Positions 1-12,943 of a stretch of DNA of 64,000 nt are shown in pieces. Within the stretch, counting starts at the first letter, position 1. Each line of letters starts with the position of its first letter. The notes beneath the pieces are model-generated. The model was not told where the DNA came from and did no database searches. It saw only the letters and a program-made list of their open reading frames with translations. Made by a program: the position numbers and the translations under genes. Source of the stretch: Diplosphaera chodatii (lineage: Eukaryota; Chlorophyta; Trebouxiophyceae; Prasiolales; Stichococcaceae); the NCBI GenBank assembly GCA_032358165.1, contig JAALGY010000032.1, positions 186,001-250,000 on the forward strand, given 5' to 3'.

Positions 1-645
1 GTCTTGGACCGATCAGGGTTCAAGAACCCTACGGCCATGCTGCTCCACTTCACTGTTTAGCACCATGGAAGCATGGGTACCGGGTCAGTCGGAAAGGTCT
101 GTGGCACGTTGCATTCGAAGACTCGATGGCACGCCAACCGTGTTGTCCAGCTGCAAGAGTGTCTGCGCGAGGTCCCTGCATGAAAACCTATAGCACATCC
201 ATTAGAGCCCATAAGCACTGCGGTGTGCTTTTGAGCAGAGCATTCACAATGTCCAGAGCAGTGGACAGGACCACGCGGATTATAAATAATCTCACAGACT
301 GCGAAGTGATCTGCTGGTGGCCACAGACGCCAGTTCTGCGAGGATGCGGACCATCGTGCCGCTTGACTTCCCAATGCCACGTTCAGCACGGGTCAGCGCA
401 TGCAACCGCCAAGACCTTAATCGTCCAAAACGTATTGCAGCTGGCAACCGCACAGTCACCAGCTGACCCCCCCATCGCTAGCCAGAGCACCTGCTCTTCT
501 ACTGGCTTGCTGCAGGCCAGGGTCTCGGCGCATGGACAGAGCTCCGGCTGCGCATTCAAATTGCTGGTCAGCAGGTGTAGTGGCTGCAAGGGTGCGCATC
601 TGCGGCCCGGGCCATCAGCCAGGCCCCACTTCCGAACCCAGCCCT
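1..645. other. Left edge, no supported gene
   Basis: Overlapping open frames occur on both strands, but none has a recognisable domain or a chain of splice sites in consistent phase. The segment lies downstream of the DSS1/SEM1 stop and may include its 3' untranslated region. Confidence 0.5.
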
Positions 646-1261
646 CTACTTCCTCAGCTCTGCCCGCAGCTGGTTGCAGAAATCGTCAGTCACCTGGAGT
701 GGGAGGCACAGCATGTGGACAAGGTATTGTGGCAGGGTAATGGGGACACTCCATAGGGCCATCGACTTTACTGTACAATGTGGCTCACAGAAGATTGGCA
801 GTGCTGCTCATTGCAGCGGAAGTGTTTCAGCAGCATTCCCAGCAGCAGAAGTCTTCACCTGGTCGTCGTCCCAGTCCTCCTCCCACAACTTCTCGACGTT
901 GGGGTCCTCCTGCTGCTCTGACCACTCTGCACAGCAACAGCCCATGTTTGCCGTGTGGTGTCTGGCTAGCCTGGCTGCAATGGGTGCAGCAGACTTGGCA
1001 TGGGTACATGTTGAGCGGGACAGGCAGTCCGAATAAGAACCGTTGTTAGTGCATATGCATCGTGATGCGTAACATACGGCGACGAAGCCACAGCAGGACT
1101 ATCTGCTGCCGGGTTCTACATGTGAGCAGACGGTGCATATTAAGACGAGTCGCACCTTCTGTGTCAAACTCCTCGAACTCGTCGTCCTCCTCCAGCTGCG
1201 GCGTCGACTCCACCTTCACAGGCTGCTCCTGGCTCGGCTTCGCTGCTGCCTTGTCCGCCAT
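646..1261 (-). CDS. SEM1: 26S proteasome complex subunit DSS1/SEM1
   Basis: Three exons on the minus strand, 1261-1156, 926-859 and 693-646, join in phase (1, 0) to give a 73-residue protein, the usual length for this family. The N-terminal part has the acidic core LEEDDEFEEF (about residues 23-32). The middle has a second acidic-aromatic patch, LWEEDWDDDQ. The C-terminus ends in DDFCNQLRAELRK, matching the family's conserved C-terminal helix. All introns are GT-AG. DSS1/SEM1 is a small, intrinsically disordered lid subunit of the 26S proteasome and also binds BRCA2-type and TREX-2 complexes in other eukaryotes. The start is the ATG that opens the only frame containing the acidic core; an upstream in-frame ATG at 1351 is less likely. 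The gene is divergent from the GSK3 gene. Confidence 0.9.
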
Positions 1262-1923
1262 GACTGACGCCTGCCGCAGCAAGGCCAGATGCGCCCCAGG
1301 AGACGCTGAGGGCGTTGAGGGCCTTGTTGCAGCGTATATTCGGCTTCCCACGTGCTCTCAAGGTCGTCACAGCTGCCTTTTGCACAGCAGCCGACAGACC
1401 GTGATGACAGCAAGCGATTGCCTGACTTAGTTTGCAAGAATCAGTGGACCAAGGCTGGCAGAGGATGTGATATGGGCAAGGCAGTAGGAGCTCACTGCCG
1501 CCTCAAGCGGATTGCTTGTGCCTGGAAAATGCAGCGTGAGTCTGCTGCGCTGCAGACACTCAACTGCCGCGGTACTCAGCAGAGGTGAAAGCTAAAGGGG
1601 GCAGTGCTGAAGGGGCAACCGAGCTTAGTTAGACTGGAACTCCTATTCAGCTCCTTTCCCTGCATCTTTCTGGTCAGTCAACGCAATTTGCCTGTGCATA
1701 CGTCGGCAGTGCGCACAAACACGCTTCCGTATGCGCTACATGCATCAGCGTCCGACGGACGACAGTAGGGGTGTCAGGATCAGCCCAGGGTCCGTCCACA
1801 GGTGTTGTCTCACGAGAGCATCCAATTCGATCACTTTGGTTCGGCAGCGTGTCTTGGCGCAGCCCGGCGCAGCGCGCGGGCGGGCGGCAGCCTGAGCTGC
1901 ATGCGCGCCGCGCGAGCAGCTCC
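1262..1923. promoter_or_regulatory. Shared 5' region between DSS1/SEM1 and GSK3
   Basis: About 660 bases separate the divergent start codons of the proteasome subunit gene and the kinase gene. It must hold both promoters and 5' untranslated regions. I see no clear TATA box or named operator, and no convincing exon. Confidence 0.5.
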
Positions 1924-4900
1924 ATGGACCGCCTGAAGGCTAGTCTCTCGCGCAAGTCGTCAGACGCTGGCGGGGCCGATAAGGTGAACCCTGCACACTA
2001 GCTCTGCCAACTTAAACTGCCAGCGCTCCTGTCGATGTCAGAAGCTGAGTACGGTCACGCTGCAGGTCGCATGCCTGCTGTCACACTGGATCTGCAGTGC
2101 AGTATGTCGTCACACAATTGTTGCTTTTGGAGCGTTTGAGTGTCACGTCGCCTACACAGCCGTCGGAGGCCGAATGCAACGTTGTGCAGCTGCAGCCGAG
2201 ATCATTCCTTCTCTCACAGCGCTTAAATGGCCGTGACGTGCCCTGGGTCCCCTGAGGCATACCCAGGACCACTTGGGATGGTCAGAAGCCATCTGCCACT
2301 CTGGCCACACTTGCACCCTCCTGTGCTTATGCAAGTCTTTGGGTGCTCTAGCAGCAGCTGTGCAAGACGTTGCACGCGTGCACTGGGACTCAGGTACATA
2401 CTCCAACTGGCGCAACTGTTTGCGGGATCCTGCCAATACAGCATCTGCTGATATGCCCACTGCAACATGCGCAGGGTGACAGCGGCAAGCGTCTCAAGTA
2501 TCATCTGCTGGGCGGCGGTGGCGCCTCCAATGCAGCACAGCCCTCAGCCAATGGCCCTGCGGTGAGGACTTGACGCAGCCTCTTACATATGTCAGGGAGG
2601 GCGCAGGATGTAGGCAGGACCCTCTGAGGCCCACAGCTGCTTGCATAGCGACATGGCCGTGCTGCACGCATAGCGCAGGAAGCAGTCGCGATCTCGGTTG
2701 CCATAGTGCCGGAGCCACATCACTGCTGATCACAAGTGCAGTGCGAGTCCTTCACGCACCCTCCAACGCGACTGCATTGCCATGTTTCGACTCGCACCCG
2801 GGCAGTCTAACCGCAGCGCCTGTTGCTGACAATAGCAGGCGCCGGCGGTCAGCAGCAGCAGCAGCAATGCGCGGGGCGCGAGCGGCGGCGTGGACTCTCT
2901 TCCCGGCCACCTGCGGGACCTGAAGCTCACGGGGGAGCGCCGCGAGTCGAAGGAGCAGGTGGGATCTGCCTTATGGATCAAGTCAGCAGGGCTGGTGGCT
3001 CACCACACGAGGGCTGACTGCACGGCGGAAGCCATGCGTCCGGCCTGGGGCCTGCTGAAAGTGGTGCAAAAGCAGGGCAGCAGATAGGCTGGTGGCCGAT
3101 AACATCCACCAGGCGGCTGGCGCGACTGCCAACAGCCACAGCGTGCCAGCTTGTCATCAACGGTTGTCATCGTCAGCTGTGGCACCAAATGTGCAGGCGT
3201 GGGAGGGGCGGGTCATCCGCGGGGATCCCTCAAATGTGGGCCACATCATCCAGGCGTCCGGCAGCCGCAACGGCGTCCGCAGCAGCATCAACTTCAGCGC
3301 CGAGAAGATCGTCGGCAACGGCTCCTTCGGCGTCGTGTTCGAGGCCAAATGCCTGGAGACCGGCGAGACGGTGAGCAGCCCTGTAGGACACCAGCTGATC
3401 CACGCAAACCACTCTGGTTGCAGAGCGCCAACTAATCTGCCAGACCGTGTACCATGCTCGGGTGGTGAGCAAGCAGTGATCACGGTAACTTCTACGGTGC
3501 GCGAGCCATAGTCAGGTTGAGGGTGTCTGTCATGCCGCAGGTGGCCATCAAGAAGGTGCTGCAGGACAAACGGTTCAAGAACCGGGAGCTGCAGATCATG
3601 AAGATGATGGACCACCCCAATGTTGTTGACCTGCGGCACTGCTTCTTCACCAACGAGAAGGCGGATGTGCGTCCCTCTCACCCTCTGGCCACCATGATGA
3701 TCACGTGTCGCACCTGTATGTGTGCTGATGGCTACTGGCAACACGCTGAAGCTGGGAAGTGCACCTGCAGGTGTACTTGAACCTCGTGCTGGAGTTCGTA
3801 CCAGACACCGTGTACCGCATCAGCAAGCACTACTCAAAGGCTGGGCAGCGCATGCCGAGCATCTATGTCAAGCTGTACACGTATCAGGTCTGCCCCTGGC
3901 ATGCCGTGCTCCATCCCCGCTGAAGTCCATTGCTGTGAAAATGAGCAGTGTATCGCACTACCTACAGAGCAGCAACAATCTGCAGCTGCAGCTACGTTAA
4001 CTTCATTTATCGAGCACAAGAAGAAAGCAGCCTCACCTCGCTGGCTGCCGTCACGTGCCACTTCCTTGTAAGAGTCTTGTGCTCGGTCCTTGGCGCAGAT
4101 GTGTCGTGCGCTGGCGTACATCCACTCGAAGGGCGTCTGCCACAGGGACATCAAGCCACAGGTGGGTGTGCACCCACAATGCAATGGCATTCGGTGACTG
4201 CGCAGGGGCCGGCAGCAGCAGACTGTATCACTGCACAGCATCGTGAGCAGGCAGTTGCCTAGACACGCTGCATGTTGCATGCGCACCACACTATGCAAGA
4301 GTGCTGCCTCATCAATCTGTGCTGCTGCCTCGCGCAGAATCTGCTGGTGAACACGATGGGCCATGTGCTGAAGCTCTGTGACTTCGGCAGCGCAAAGATC
4401 CTGACACCTGGCGAGCCCAACATCAGCTACATCTGCTCCAGGTGCATACTGCTGAGTGCCATGTGAAGGCCAACACGACGCCCTTGCCTGCTCTTGCCCC
4501 AAGCATGGGATCAGTAGTTCACACTGCAGTTCTGTGCGTGAGGTTGGCCGTCATGCAGAACAGTGGAGGCGCTCCTGAGCTTGAGTATGGTCGCACTCCA
4601 CTGGCGAGCAGGTACTACAGGGCGCCGGAGCTCATCTTTGGGGCCACGGACTACTCGCCCGCCATCGATGTCTGGTCGGTGGGCTGCGTCATGGCGGAGC
4701 TGCTGCTGGGGCAGCCGCTGTTCCCGGGGGACTCTGGCGTCGACCAGCTGGTGGAGATCATCAAGGTGCGGGCCATAGCATTCGGTAAAATGGCGCTTCT
4801 CTCAACGTACAAGGCATGCAGCTCACATGTCGCATCCTGCTGATGCAAATCGAACATTTAGCACTCGCTGTTGGTTTCCATACAGAGCATTTGCTGCCAT

Positions 4901-5903
4901 GCCAGGTGCTGGGCACGCCGTCCCGGGAGGAGATCCACGCGATGAACCCCAACTACACGGAGTTCAAGTTCCCCGCCATCCGCGCGCACCCCTGGTCCAA
5001 GGTCTTCAGCAAGCGCCTGCCCGCCGACGCCGTCGACCTGGTGCAGATGCCTGTCGGCTCGTGATCTGGCCACTGCATATGCCGCCCTGCCTACAGCCTG
5101 ATGCCCTGGACACCCTGTGGCTTCACGAAGTTTACTCCCAAAGCAGGGCAGCCTGGTGCCGCTGTTCTGGCTGCCAGCCATGTTGGTGAACACCTCAACA
5201 AGCCCTTGTGTTGCGCCCCGCAGGTGGCAAAGCTGCTGCAGTACTCGCCGCGCGCGCGGCTCAGCGCCCTGGAGGCCCTGGGGCACCCGTACTTCGACGA
5301 GCTGCGGGACTCCTCCACGCGGCTGCCCAACGGTGCGCGCCCAACCCAACAACTCCTCACAGATGTGGCAGGATTGAGACATGCATAGTCGTTGCATACG
5401 AATGACCGATGTTGTCAGCATGTACCAACCAGTACAGGGCATGAAAGGGATGGCTGCTTGAGATGCTGCGTGTGAGCTGCAATGCTGCGGTTCTCCTTGA
5501 TCCTCGAGCTGGTCCGCACTTCCAGGTCATCAACCTGCACAGCAGCACCGCTTGCTGATACCCCATTTTAAAAGTGCTGCAGGCAAGGCGCTGCCGCCGC
5601 TCTTCAACTGGTCGCCCGGAGAGCTGGACGCCCTGTCTCCAGCAGCCCAGGTGCGCACTGACCCCAGACACCTGCAAAATCCTGTGGCTTCCTGACACTG
5701 GCATCCTGCCCTGTGTATGTTGCTCAGTTGCTGTTCTCCTTGGCAAACTGGGAAAGTTAGGCAACGCTTCCACATGCAGGAGCTGGTGTGCTCATCTGGT
5801 GCATCCTGCTCCGCAGGCAGCACTGCAGCCGCACGCGCCGCTCCAGCCGGGCGCGAGGAGTAGCGCCGCCGCAGGCAGCAGCTCCAGCTCCAACACTACC
5901 TGA
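1924..5903 (+). CDS. GSK3/shaggy-type serine/threonine protein kinase
   Basis: Twelve exons: 1924-1983, 2839-2958, 3197-3370, 3541-3666, 3771-3887, 4099-4161, 4338-4441, 4612-4765, 4906-5040, 5224-5332, 5583-5650 and 5817-5903. They join in phase to 438 residues, typical for plant and algal GSK3. Visible kinase elements: glycine loop GNGSFG (about 100-105), VAIKK with the ATP lysine near 122, catalytic HRDIKPQN (about 214-221), DFGSAK (about 235-240), and [14 protein letters not shown]. Its tyrosine near 251 is the family's autophosphorylated activation-loop tyrosine. GQPLFPG and LGTP follow, then a Ser/Ala-rich tail. GSK3 kinases phosphorylate primed substrates in signalling and carbon metabolism; the substrate here is unknown. 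The first exon (20 residues, starting [11 protein letters not shown]) is placed by its in-phase donor, so the start is a little less certain than the kinase domain. Confidence 0.95.
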
Positions 5904-6817
5904 GTTCAAGCAGCAGCGACTGGCTCAGAAGCCGGCCGCACCCACGCTGGCGCCTCCGATGGCGCTGCAGGCCTGCATCCCTGCAGCTGGCGCAGCCGCA
6001 AGCGAGCACAGTGCCAGCCTGCGGTTGTGCTAGTTCAGGAGGGCCTTCCATGAGGCGAGGCCAGCAGTGCCGATGCAGGCGGGGATAGAGGGGCAGCAGC
6101 CTGCTTGTTGCGTACGGGCGGGCAACGAAGACCACTGCAGCGCACACAGCAGCAAACAATATGTCCAGGAAGAGACCATAGCACCAGGAGCAGCGGCGCA
6201 ATGCGCCGCTGGGTTTAGAACTGCGCAAGAGCGTGTGATAGAACAAGCACAGCGCTGCAGGCGGCCTGCCCTCTGCAAGATAGACGTAGCACAGGAATGC
6301 CTGCTCGCTGCTTTCCCTTTGATGTTCATTGAGATTGTGACGACTTGGGGTAGCGCGCAGTGCTGCTGACCCTGTTTCCGCAGCGCACCCAACAAAGACG
6401 AAGGGTTGACAACTGTAAAGCAGATGCTGAGTGCCATCTACAAGTTCAGCTCATGTTGCACATACTTCTTACTCTGTGGCAAACATGTAGGCTGGGCATG
6501 CTACACGTCTGGACTTGCTCCACAATGAGAACTGCGATATGAAACACATGTGCGCTGCATACATGGATCCGGTTGTCCTGCTGCGAACAGAAGGATGCAT
6601 TCAAAGCATCAAGATGGCCCTGTCCTGAATGGCGGCTTCCATCCTGATAAGCTAGAGATTTGCTGCGAAGACACGAAGACGAAAGTAGCTGTGGCACTGC
6701 TTCAGATAATGCAAGCTGTGCCCGGTTTGCATCCTTGACTCCTCAGTCAGGTCCCCGGCCGCTGCGTACTTCAGAGGCACCCAGGCGCCTCAGCCCCATG
6801 GACCAAGCGCCAGACAC
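5904..6817. other. Gap between GSK3 and X1, possible poly(A) signal
   Basis: The segment lies downstream of two convergent stop codons. A TGTAA pentamer, the usual green-algal polyadenylation signal, lies at 6414-6418, about 510 bases after the kinase stop. I see no convincing exon. Confidence 0.4.
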
Positions 6818-8363
6818 TCAGGCCCCGCCCTGGCGGCGCCACCGCTCCATGCGCTTCCGCTGGAACTCCGCCACGACTTGATAGCGGTCCTCAGCATCCA
6901 CGTCTGGTCCTGGCCACTCGAGGCCTTCGGGTGGGGGCTGCACCAACCGTGTCACGGTTTTGGCGACGTGTATCAGTATTCAGACATATTTGCTGGGGAC
7001 CTGCGGATACGTGCGCACGTGTTGATGATAGAGCATGGTAGGTATGATCGATAGAGTGGAGAGGTCGGGAATGTAGGGCGTACCACCCCCCAGTCGGGCA
7101 GCTTGATCTGCACGCCAGCAAATCTGCGCAGCAGGCCGAAGGGGCCCAGCAAGGCAGCCAGGCCCGCGCCGGTGCGCATCAGCGGCGCGTCCCGCCCGCT
7201 GAAACCGAAAGCCGCATCGTCATCAGGTCCCTGCGCACACAATGCAGCACACACATTGATTGGAGCGGGCCGGTGACGCTAGCATTGCAGCAGCGCACCG
7301 GGACTTTGCGACAGTTGTCAGGCGGTTGCATCCAGGTAGGGTGCTGCGGCCGCACCCGGTATGTGAAGGGCCCGAACCTTGGCCTGGGTACCTTCGGGAT
7401 CTGCGGGCAACAAGATGCATGCCGATGAGGCACTGCCGGCTGCTATGAGACTGCGAGGTGTGGAGGCTTGTATTGATGGCTCTCACATTGACACAGGCCC
7501 ACCTTCGATGGGTCCCCCTCAGACTGCTCCGACTGATGGGTGTTCCACCAGGCCGAGCAGTGGCTGGCGAGGCCCTCAATGATGGCGGGCAGCTCCTCCG
7601 TCTCGTCTTGCGTGAAGCCGTCGCGCTGTGCTGTGCAGTGTGCCACTGTGAAGCCCCGAGCACATGCTGATGAGCACCGACATTGAATGGGGAGGGGCTG
7701 CGGGCATGTGCACAACAGCCCAGGCCTGCACAGCACTGCTGTGTCGACAACCCGCACTGCAGCACACGCATGTATATGCACAGCTGGGTTCACGGCAGTG
7801 GCGCACCCCGGTCTCCTGAAGAAACGTGGCAAGCAGCATGTCGACCTGCTGGGCGACCCAGACCTCCTTCTTCATGGCAGATGGTGCGTCTGGTTGCCTG
7901 AGCCGGCACCACTACTACTAGTGAAGCTGCTGCAGTAGTGCTGGCACACAAACCACGCAGACTGAGATGTCAAGAGATGGGCAAACCAGGTGTCCTCCAG
8001 CGCGGGCTGCAGTGACTTAGCCAGCTCCGCATGTCCACTGTCGTGGCTGCTGCCATGTGCTGCTATAGTTGTATCACAGCAGTCGTTCGGCAATATTCCG
8101 GAGCGCTGGTTCTCCTGCGCATCAGGTGGTATCGATGGCGTGGCCATGACACACTGACCACAGCTGCGCAAGAACGCAAGGGTCCTTTTGATTGGATACT
8201 GCACAGCCGTGCCCACCAGCTCAGGGTCTGTGCGTGCTTGTGGCTGCAACACATCAGTCCGAGATGCAGGTTTTCTGCGCAGCCGTCGTGAACGTGGCCG
8301 CCTGCGCACCAGGCGGCGTGGCCTTGGCGGCAGACAGAACAAAACTGCGCTGGCACGTCGCAT
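6818..8363 (-). CDS. X1: unrecognised X-family protein, intact copy
   Basis: I do not recognise this family. The C-terminal exons are well defined by comparison with the other copies: 7889-7807 (WVAQQVDMLLATFL), 7625-7503 (GFTQDETEELPAI, 41 residues), 7400-7356 (IPKVPRPRFGPFTYR), 7230-7087 (48 residues, GPDDDAAFGF to KLPDWG) and 6937-6818 (PPPEGLEWPGPDVDAEDRYQ to stop). All their junctions after the first are phase 0 with GT-AG sites. The N-terminal exon from the ATG at 8363 is Arg-rich (RPRRLVRRRPRSRRLRR), suggesting nucleic-acid binding or nuclear/organelle targeting, but its 3' boundary and the true start are unresolved. A later in-frame ATG near 8139 is an alternative start. The gene diverges from FBX1. 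Confidence 0.6.
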
Positions 8364-8677
8364 GTCAGATTATTTGCTAGGTGTGCTTGAACAGGATGAG
8401 GATGGTGAGCATGATCTGGAGGTCCAATGCTCCCTTGCCTGCAAGGCAATTGCTACAGCAGTCTGGGACGCAAGGGTTTTGAAAAGATAACAGGGAAGCG
8501 TCCAAAACCATGCCCTGCCTCAAGCTTGATTGCCGCCAAATATTGTCTGAAAGTCACGGCAGTCAACTAGCGTCACTGTCTTTGCTGTCGTCAACGTTGC
8601 CTGGAGCTGCAACAGCTCAGCTGAACCAAAAGCTGAAAGTTGTCAGTCATCAGTCCACACTGGGGGTGGGCAAAAGG
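8364..8677. promoter_or_regulatory. Shared 5' region of the X1/FBX1 cassette
   Basis: About 310 bases between divergent starts. Similar sequence recurs upstream of FBX3 (22394-22715) and, less well, upstream of FBX2. Shared stretches include TGGAGGTCCAATGCTCCCTT near 8420 and 22450. The repetition shows that the cassettes were duplicated together with their 5' region. Confidence 0.5.
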
Positions 8678-11600
8678 ATGGCTCTGAGTGCAGCCAGGAA
8701 GACGTCCATGAGTGAGCTACCACTGGAGCTCCTGCAGGACATCTGCAGACTGCTGGAAGACCCCGATGACCTTGCGAGCGTCCATTTGGTGGATACCAGG
8801 TGTGTCGTGTGCGCCCTCAGCAAGCGCCTCCAGAATAAAGCCTCTGCCAAGTGCGCTACGTGCTGCTGCAGCTATCAACGTAGCACGCTGGCCCAGCAGT
8901 GCACTGGACACAGAGTGAAGCGACGATGTGTCATGTGTTGCAGGTTCTGTGCCGCAGCACGATCCGCACTGCACAGTGCGCTGCCGCAGAACCCGGGCTT
9001 TTTCCAGCTGGCGCTGCAGCACCAGTACCCGCTGCGCCACCTCAACACTGCTAGGCTGCCTTTCTGCAACCTGGGGTCGTACCTTGCACAGGTGCAGGGT
9101 GGTGATGTGACACATTTCCTGTTGAGAGTTGCACGTCAGGACTGCATCAAGTGGTGCAAAGGGTGCAGCACTCAGCATGAAGCAGAACACACTCTCCGTG
9201 ACAGGCTCCCGGTAGCTTGACATCGCTGGATGTCGCTGAGCGATGGCACAATGCAGCAGCGAAACACAATGCCCCGTTAAGCAGCGTGCTCCAGGGCATT
9301 TCGAGCTTGCGTCGTCTATCCTGCACGGTGTGTGCAGCCAACTATTTCACTGCATCTGACTGGTGCTCTTCAAGCTCCATGCAGCGGTGTCACAGGGCAT
9401 GGCCCACACACTGACGCGCTTGCTGTGCTATGCTGGTGACCTCCAGCACATGGTCAGCCTGTGCCTGAGTCCCTCGTAAAAGCACTGCACACATGCATGC
9501 CTGCACGAGCTTTGCAATGAGCTGTGCCACGTACGCTTCCTGGTCCAGGGTATCAGACACTGCTGCAGAGCTGCAACATATATAAGCTATAGCAGAAGTA
9601 GAGCTGCAACATATTGGTTACCCCTCGCAGGTACCGGACGGTGAAGTCAATGTCGACTTTCTGCAGCCGCACCTGGCTGGCCTGCTAGAGCTGTCGCTGA
9701 GCATCTTGGAAGACTTGGACTTCGAATCCTTTCAGGTAGCTAGGCCTGATGTGGCTTCGATGCAATTGTATATATGTCCGCTCTGCCTGGTGCACTGTCT
9801 ACAAACAGGCGGCGCAGCACATGAGACTCACATCCTCTCGACGTAGCTGAGGACCGTGTCTGCAGGGTTTGTGTCATCTTACGGCTTTGACAAGTCTGAA
9901 CATGAGGATGCGTGCTGATGACCGCCAGCACCTGAACGCAATCGCTGGGCTGACAAAGCTGCAACACCTTGCCATTCCGCCGCCAGTCGACCCATCATTC
10001 ATCTTGTCGCTCAGGTATGGCACGCTCCTGTTTCCTGTTCCTCACTAGAACACGCTCACCTCGCAGGTGCCTTGATGTATTGCACATGTTGCGCAGCTCA
10101 CCTCGCAGGTGCTTTAATGTGTTGCAACGTGTTGCGCAGCCACTTGACGTCCCTCGCCCTGGGCAACATTGACGCTGGGGTTCCAAGCGACGAGGGCGAT
10201 GAGGACGTGGACGCGCTCGTACAGGCACTCCCGCAGCTCCACGACCTACGCTTCATCTTGTTTGCTGGTTCGGCGACCGACGCAGGTTTGCGAAGCAAGG
10301 CCTTGCAAACGAAGGTTACCTGAATCATGCTGCAGCAATGTTCTGGTGCATGGTAGCACAGCGCACTACGAGGCTTTGCACGTCACTTCTCAAGTCCAGT
10401 TACAATGTTTGAACTGGATGCTGTGCACGCACATCATGCAGGGCTTTGCCATCTGTCAAAACTCAAGAGCCTGCAGGACCTGAGCTTGACAGATGCCTTC
10501 ACCGGCTGCACGTACAAAGGCCTGGTTGCAGCACTTGTCACAATGACAGGTACCACACCTGCTGCACCTACACAGGATGGATGCGTGCTATGAAACATTG
10601 TGCTCAGCACCTGGCTGGCTGAGGGCTCCATGGTCCTCTGCCACCAAAAATGCATGTTGATGCACAGGACCATCATCTATGGTGACGCTTCCGTTGCTGC
10701 AGGCCTTCAAGCGCTGCGTTTTGGATATTTCAACTGCCCCTTGATGTCGCCGGAAGCAATGGCTGGCATCGCTCAATGCACCAGCCTCACTGCCCTGTAC
10801 ATCGATGGGAGTGTGACCAGTGGGTGTGGCAGGTGCAAGCCCAAGGCTGCATGGTCAACTGGTGCTCATCGCGTGTCACACATGGCACTCTTGCAGGGAC
10901 TGATCAAGCATACTTGTGCACATGGCCCAAAAGCCGAGTTTCAGACGGTTTACCAATGCATCCTGTCTGCATCATGCAAGCGTATGCATTCCGCTGTGGC
11001 ATGGCAGTGCAAGTGACACGATGCGTCTGCACACACGCTGCAGCGCCACAAGCGACATGCTGAAGGCACTTGGGCCCCGGCTTGAGCACCTTTCCATAGG
11101 CTATGCCACCGACGCGTTGGTGACAAGCCGCTGCACACCCCTAGAGAGCCTGACGCCCGCAGTCCTCAGGAACTGTCCGCGGCTGGCCTACCTTGCACTA
11201 GAAAGCGACCTCTGGCCTGGCGGCAATGCACAGGTGTTTGTTAACGAGCAACTGTCACGCGCTTGAAGTCAGCAACGAACTTGGCGCCCTGTATGTGCTG
11301 GAGTGTCTACGTTGGACGTGCAGAAGTGAAGACAGCATATGTGACCCCAGGCATTGCTGGCTGCTTGATTGCTAATCGTATTGTGGTCGGCTGCAGGAGC
11401 TGGACTGTGTATCATTGGCACGATGTACCCATCTGTACCTGTCTTCCCCTGCAGCTGCAACGGTGTGCACCTGGCCACATGTTGAGTACATACATCAATG
11501 CACCAGTCAGCTGTGACTGCTCTGCTTACATTCTCCATCCGTATCCCCCAACTCTCTGGGCCCTGCTGCTGTTAGTGGAACAACGAAACCTTATCCTCGG

Positions 11601-12943
11601 TATGCAGGCGCCGGTGCTAGCGCATGTTAAGGAGCTGTCCCGCCTGGAGCTGTGTGTGGACACACGCTTTTGCGATGTGTACGCGCACGAGGGGGACCAC
11701 ATCACGGCGACTGTTGAAGGTGTGCTAGCCAGAAATCTGGTACTTGTTTTCAATTCACGCCTTCTGCACATGTTGTGATGCAGGCTCTGAAAGGTGCACA
11801 ACTGATGCATGTCAATATTGTAAGTGATGACCCACAACAGCTGTGTCTGCAGGTCTGCAATGCCTGGTGCACCTACAATGCCTCCGCATTGAGATTAGAT
11901 CTGCGAATGGCGACCTGCCACTGCTGCTTGGTATGCTGCAGGTGTGGGCACATTATTTGCGTGCAGGCTCGCTCACAGAGCTGCTGGATCCCCTCAGATG
12001 TTCAAGTGTAGCTCAGCTGATGGTGTGTCGTGCGGATGCTGCCGCAGGCAATAGCTTCCTGCAGCAAGCTGACATGGCTGAACCTCGATCACCACACATA
12101 TCTTACCGAACGTGACAGCACACGTCCGGTATGTAATTTTATATCCCCAATGCTTTACAACCTCCTGGTGCTCATTGCGCTCTGCTTGACGAAGTCTGAT
12201 GCAATTGTTGCATCTTGCATCCCTCCGCAACATGCTGGACTTTTCAGAAAACACTTTGACAAGCGATGATGCAATGGCTGGATGTCGGCTGCTCCGCCCG
12301 CATGACCCTCGTTGGTGCCCAGGAGCTGAGCATTCAATGCTGCGTGCGTGATCAGGGCATCGGCACTGGACACCTGCGTTCGCTAGCGGCAATGCCGCAG
12401 CTGACAGTGCTCAACCTGCACAAGCTGCACTGGGGAGCGGATGCCATCAGCCTGGGGCTCGGGTGGCTGGCGGCCCGCCTGCCCCGCTTGCGCGTCCTGA
12501 ATGCCCCAGCAGAAGTGCTGGTGCGTCCCTTATACATCTCAGCGCACTGTGTGAAGCCTGTAGAGTCTGGAACAGGCGAAATGTCGTCATGTACATACGG
12601 TAGGCACCATGCCGGCTGCTGCCGGAATTCGCGCAACAAGATAGAAGGCGCTTTGCCCATGCATGCATCCAATTACTTCCTACAGCTGTTGCAGATGTAA
12701 ACAAAGAGGAAGGGTGCCCTGCAAACCTGCGCCGTGCTGCGTTTGCGCTTGAATTGTCTACCCTCACAGACTGGTGAACTCGTCCAGGATCGGGCCGTGA
12801 ACGATGCATCGCTGCTGGACAGCCGCAGCCCTGTAGCCAGCTACGAGCTGCGCGATTTGCCGGGGCGCCGGCTGCGGCGGTGGCCACGGCGCGCCCCCTT
12901 GGGCGAATATCCTGCGTGTTGCACATGGAAAATGCCGGACTAG
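8678..12943 (+). CDS. FBX1: F-box/leucine-rich-repeat protein
   Basis: Fourteen exons: 8678-8799, 8944-9091, 9205-9327, 9631-9735, 9866-10014, 10140-10285, 10442-10549, 10703-10832, 11044-11233, 11608-11719, 11853-11941, 12048-12128, 12356-12520 and 12770-12943. All phases match and give 613 residues. The N-terminus is an F-box (LPLELLQDICRLLEDPDD, then LVDTR). The rest has degenerate leucine-rich repeats, such as HLTALTSLNM, GLTKLQHLAI, ALPQLHDLRF and MPQLTVLNLHKL. The C-terminal exon ends in a basic segment containing SYELRDLPGRRLRRWPRRAP. F-box/LRR proteins are normally substrate receptors of SCF ubiquitin ligases: the F-box binds Skp1 and the LRR selects the target, unknown here. A second ATG ten codons in (8708) is an alternative start. 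Confidence 0.85.

Noticed and set aside
126..740. Plus-strand frame of 204 codons at the left edge
   Set aside because: It overlaps the third DSS1 exon on the other strand, is Cys/Arg/Ser-rich and has no splice or domain support.
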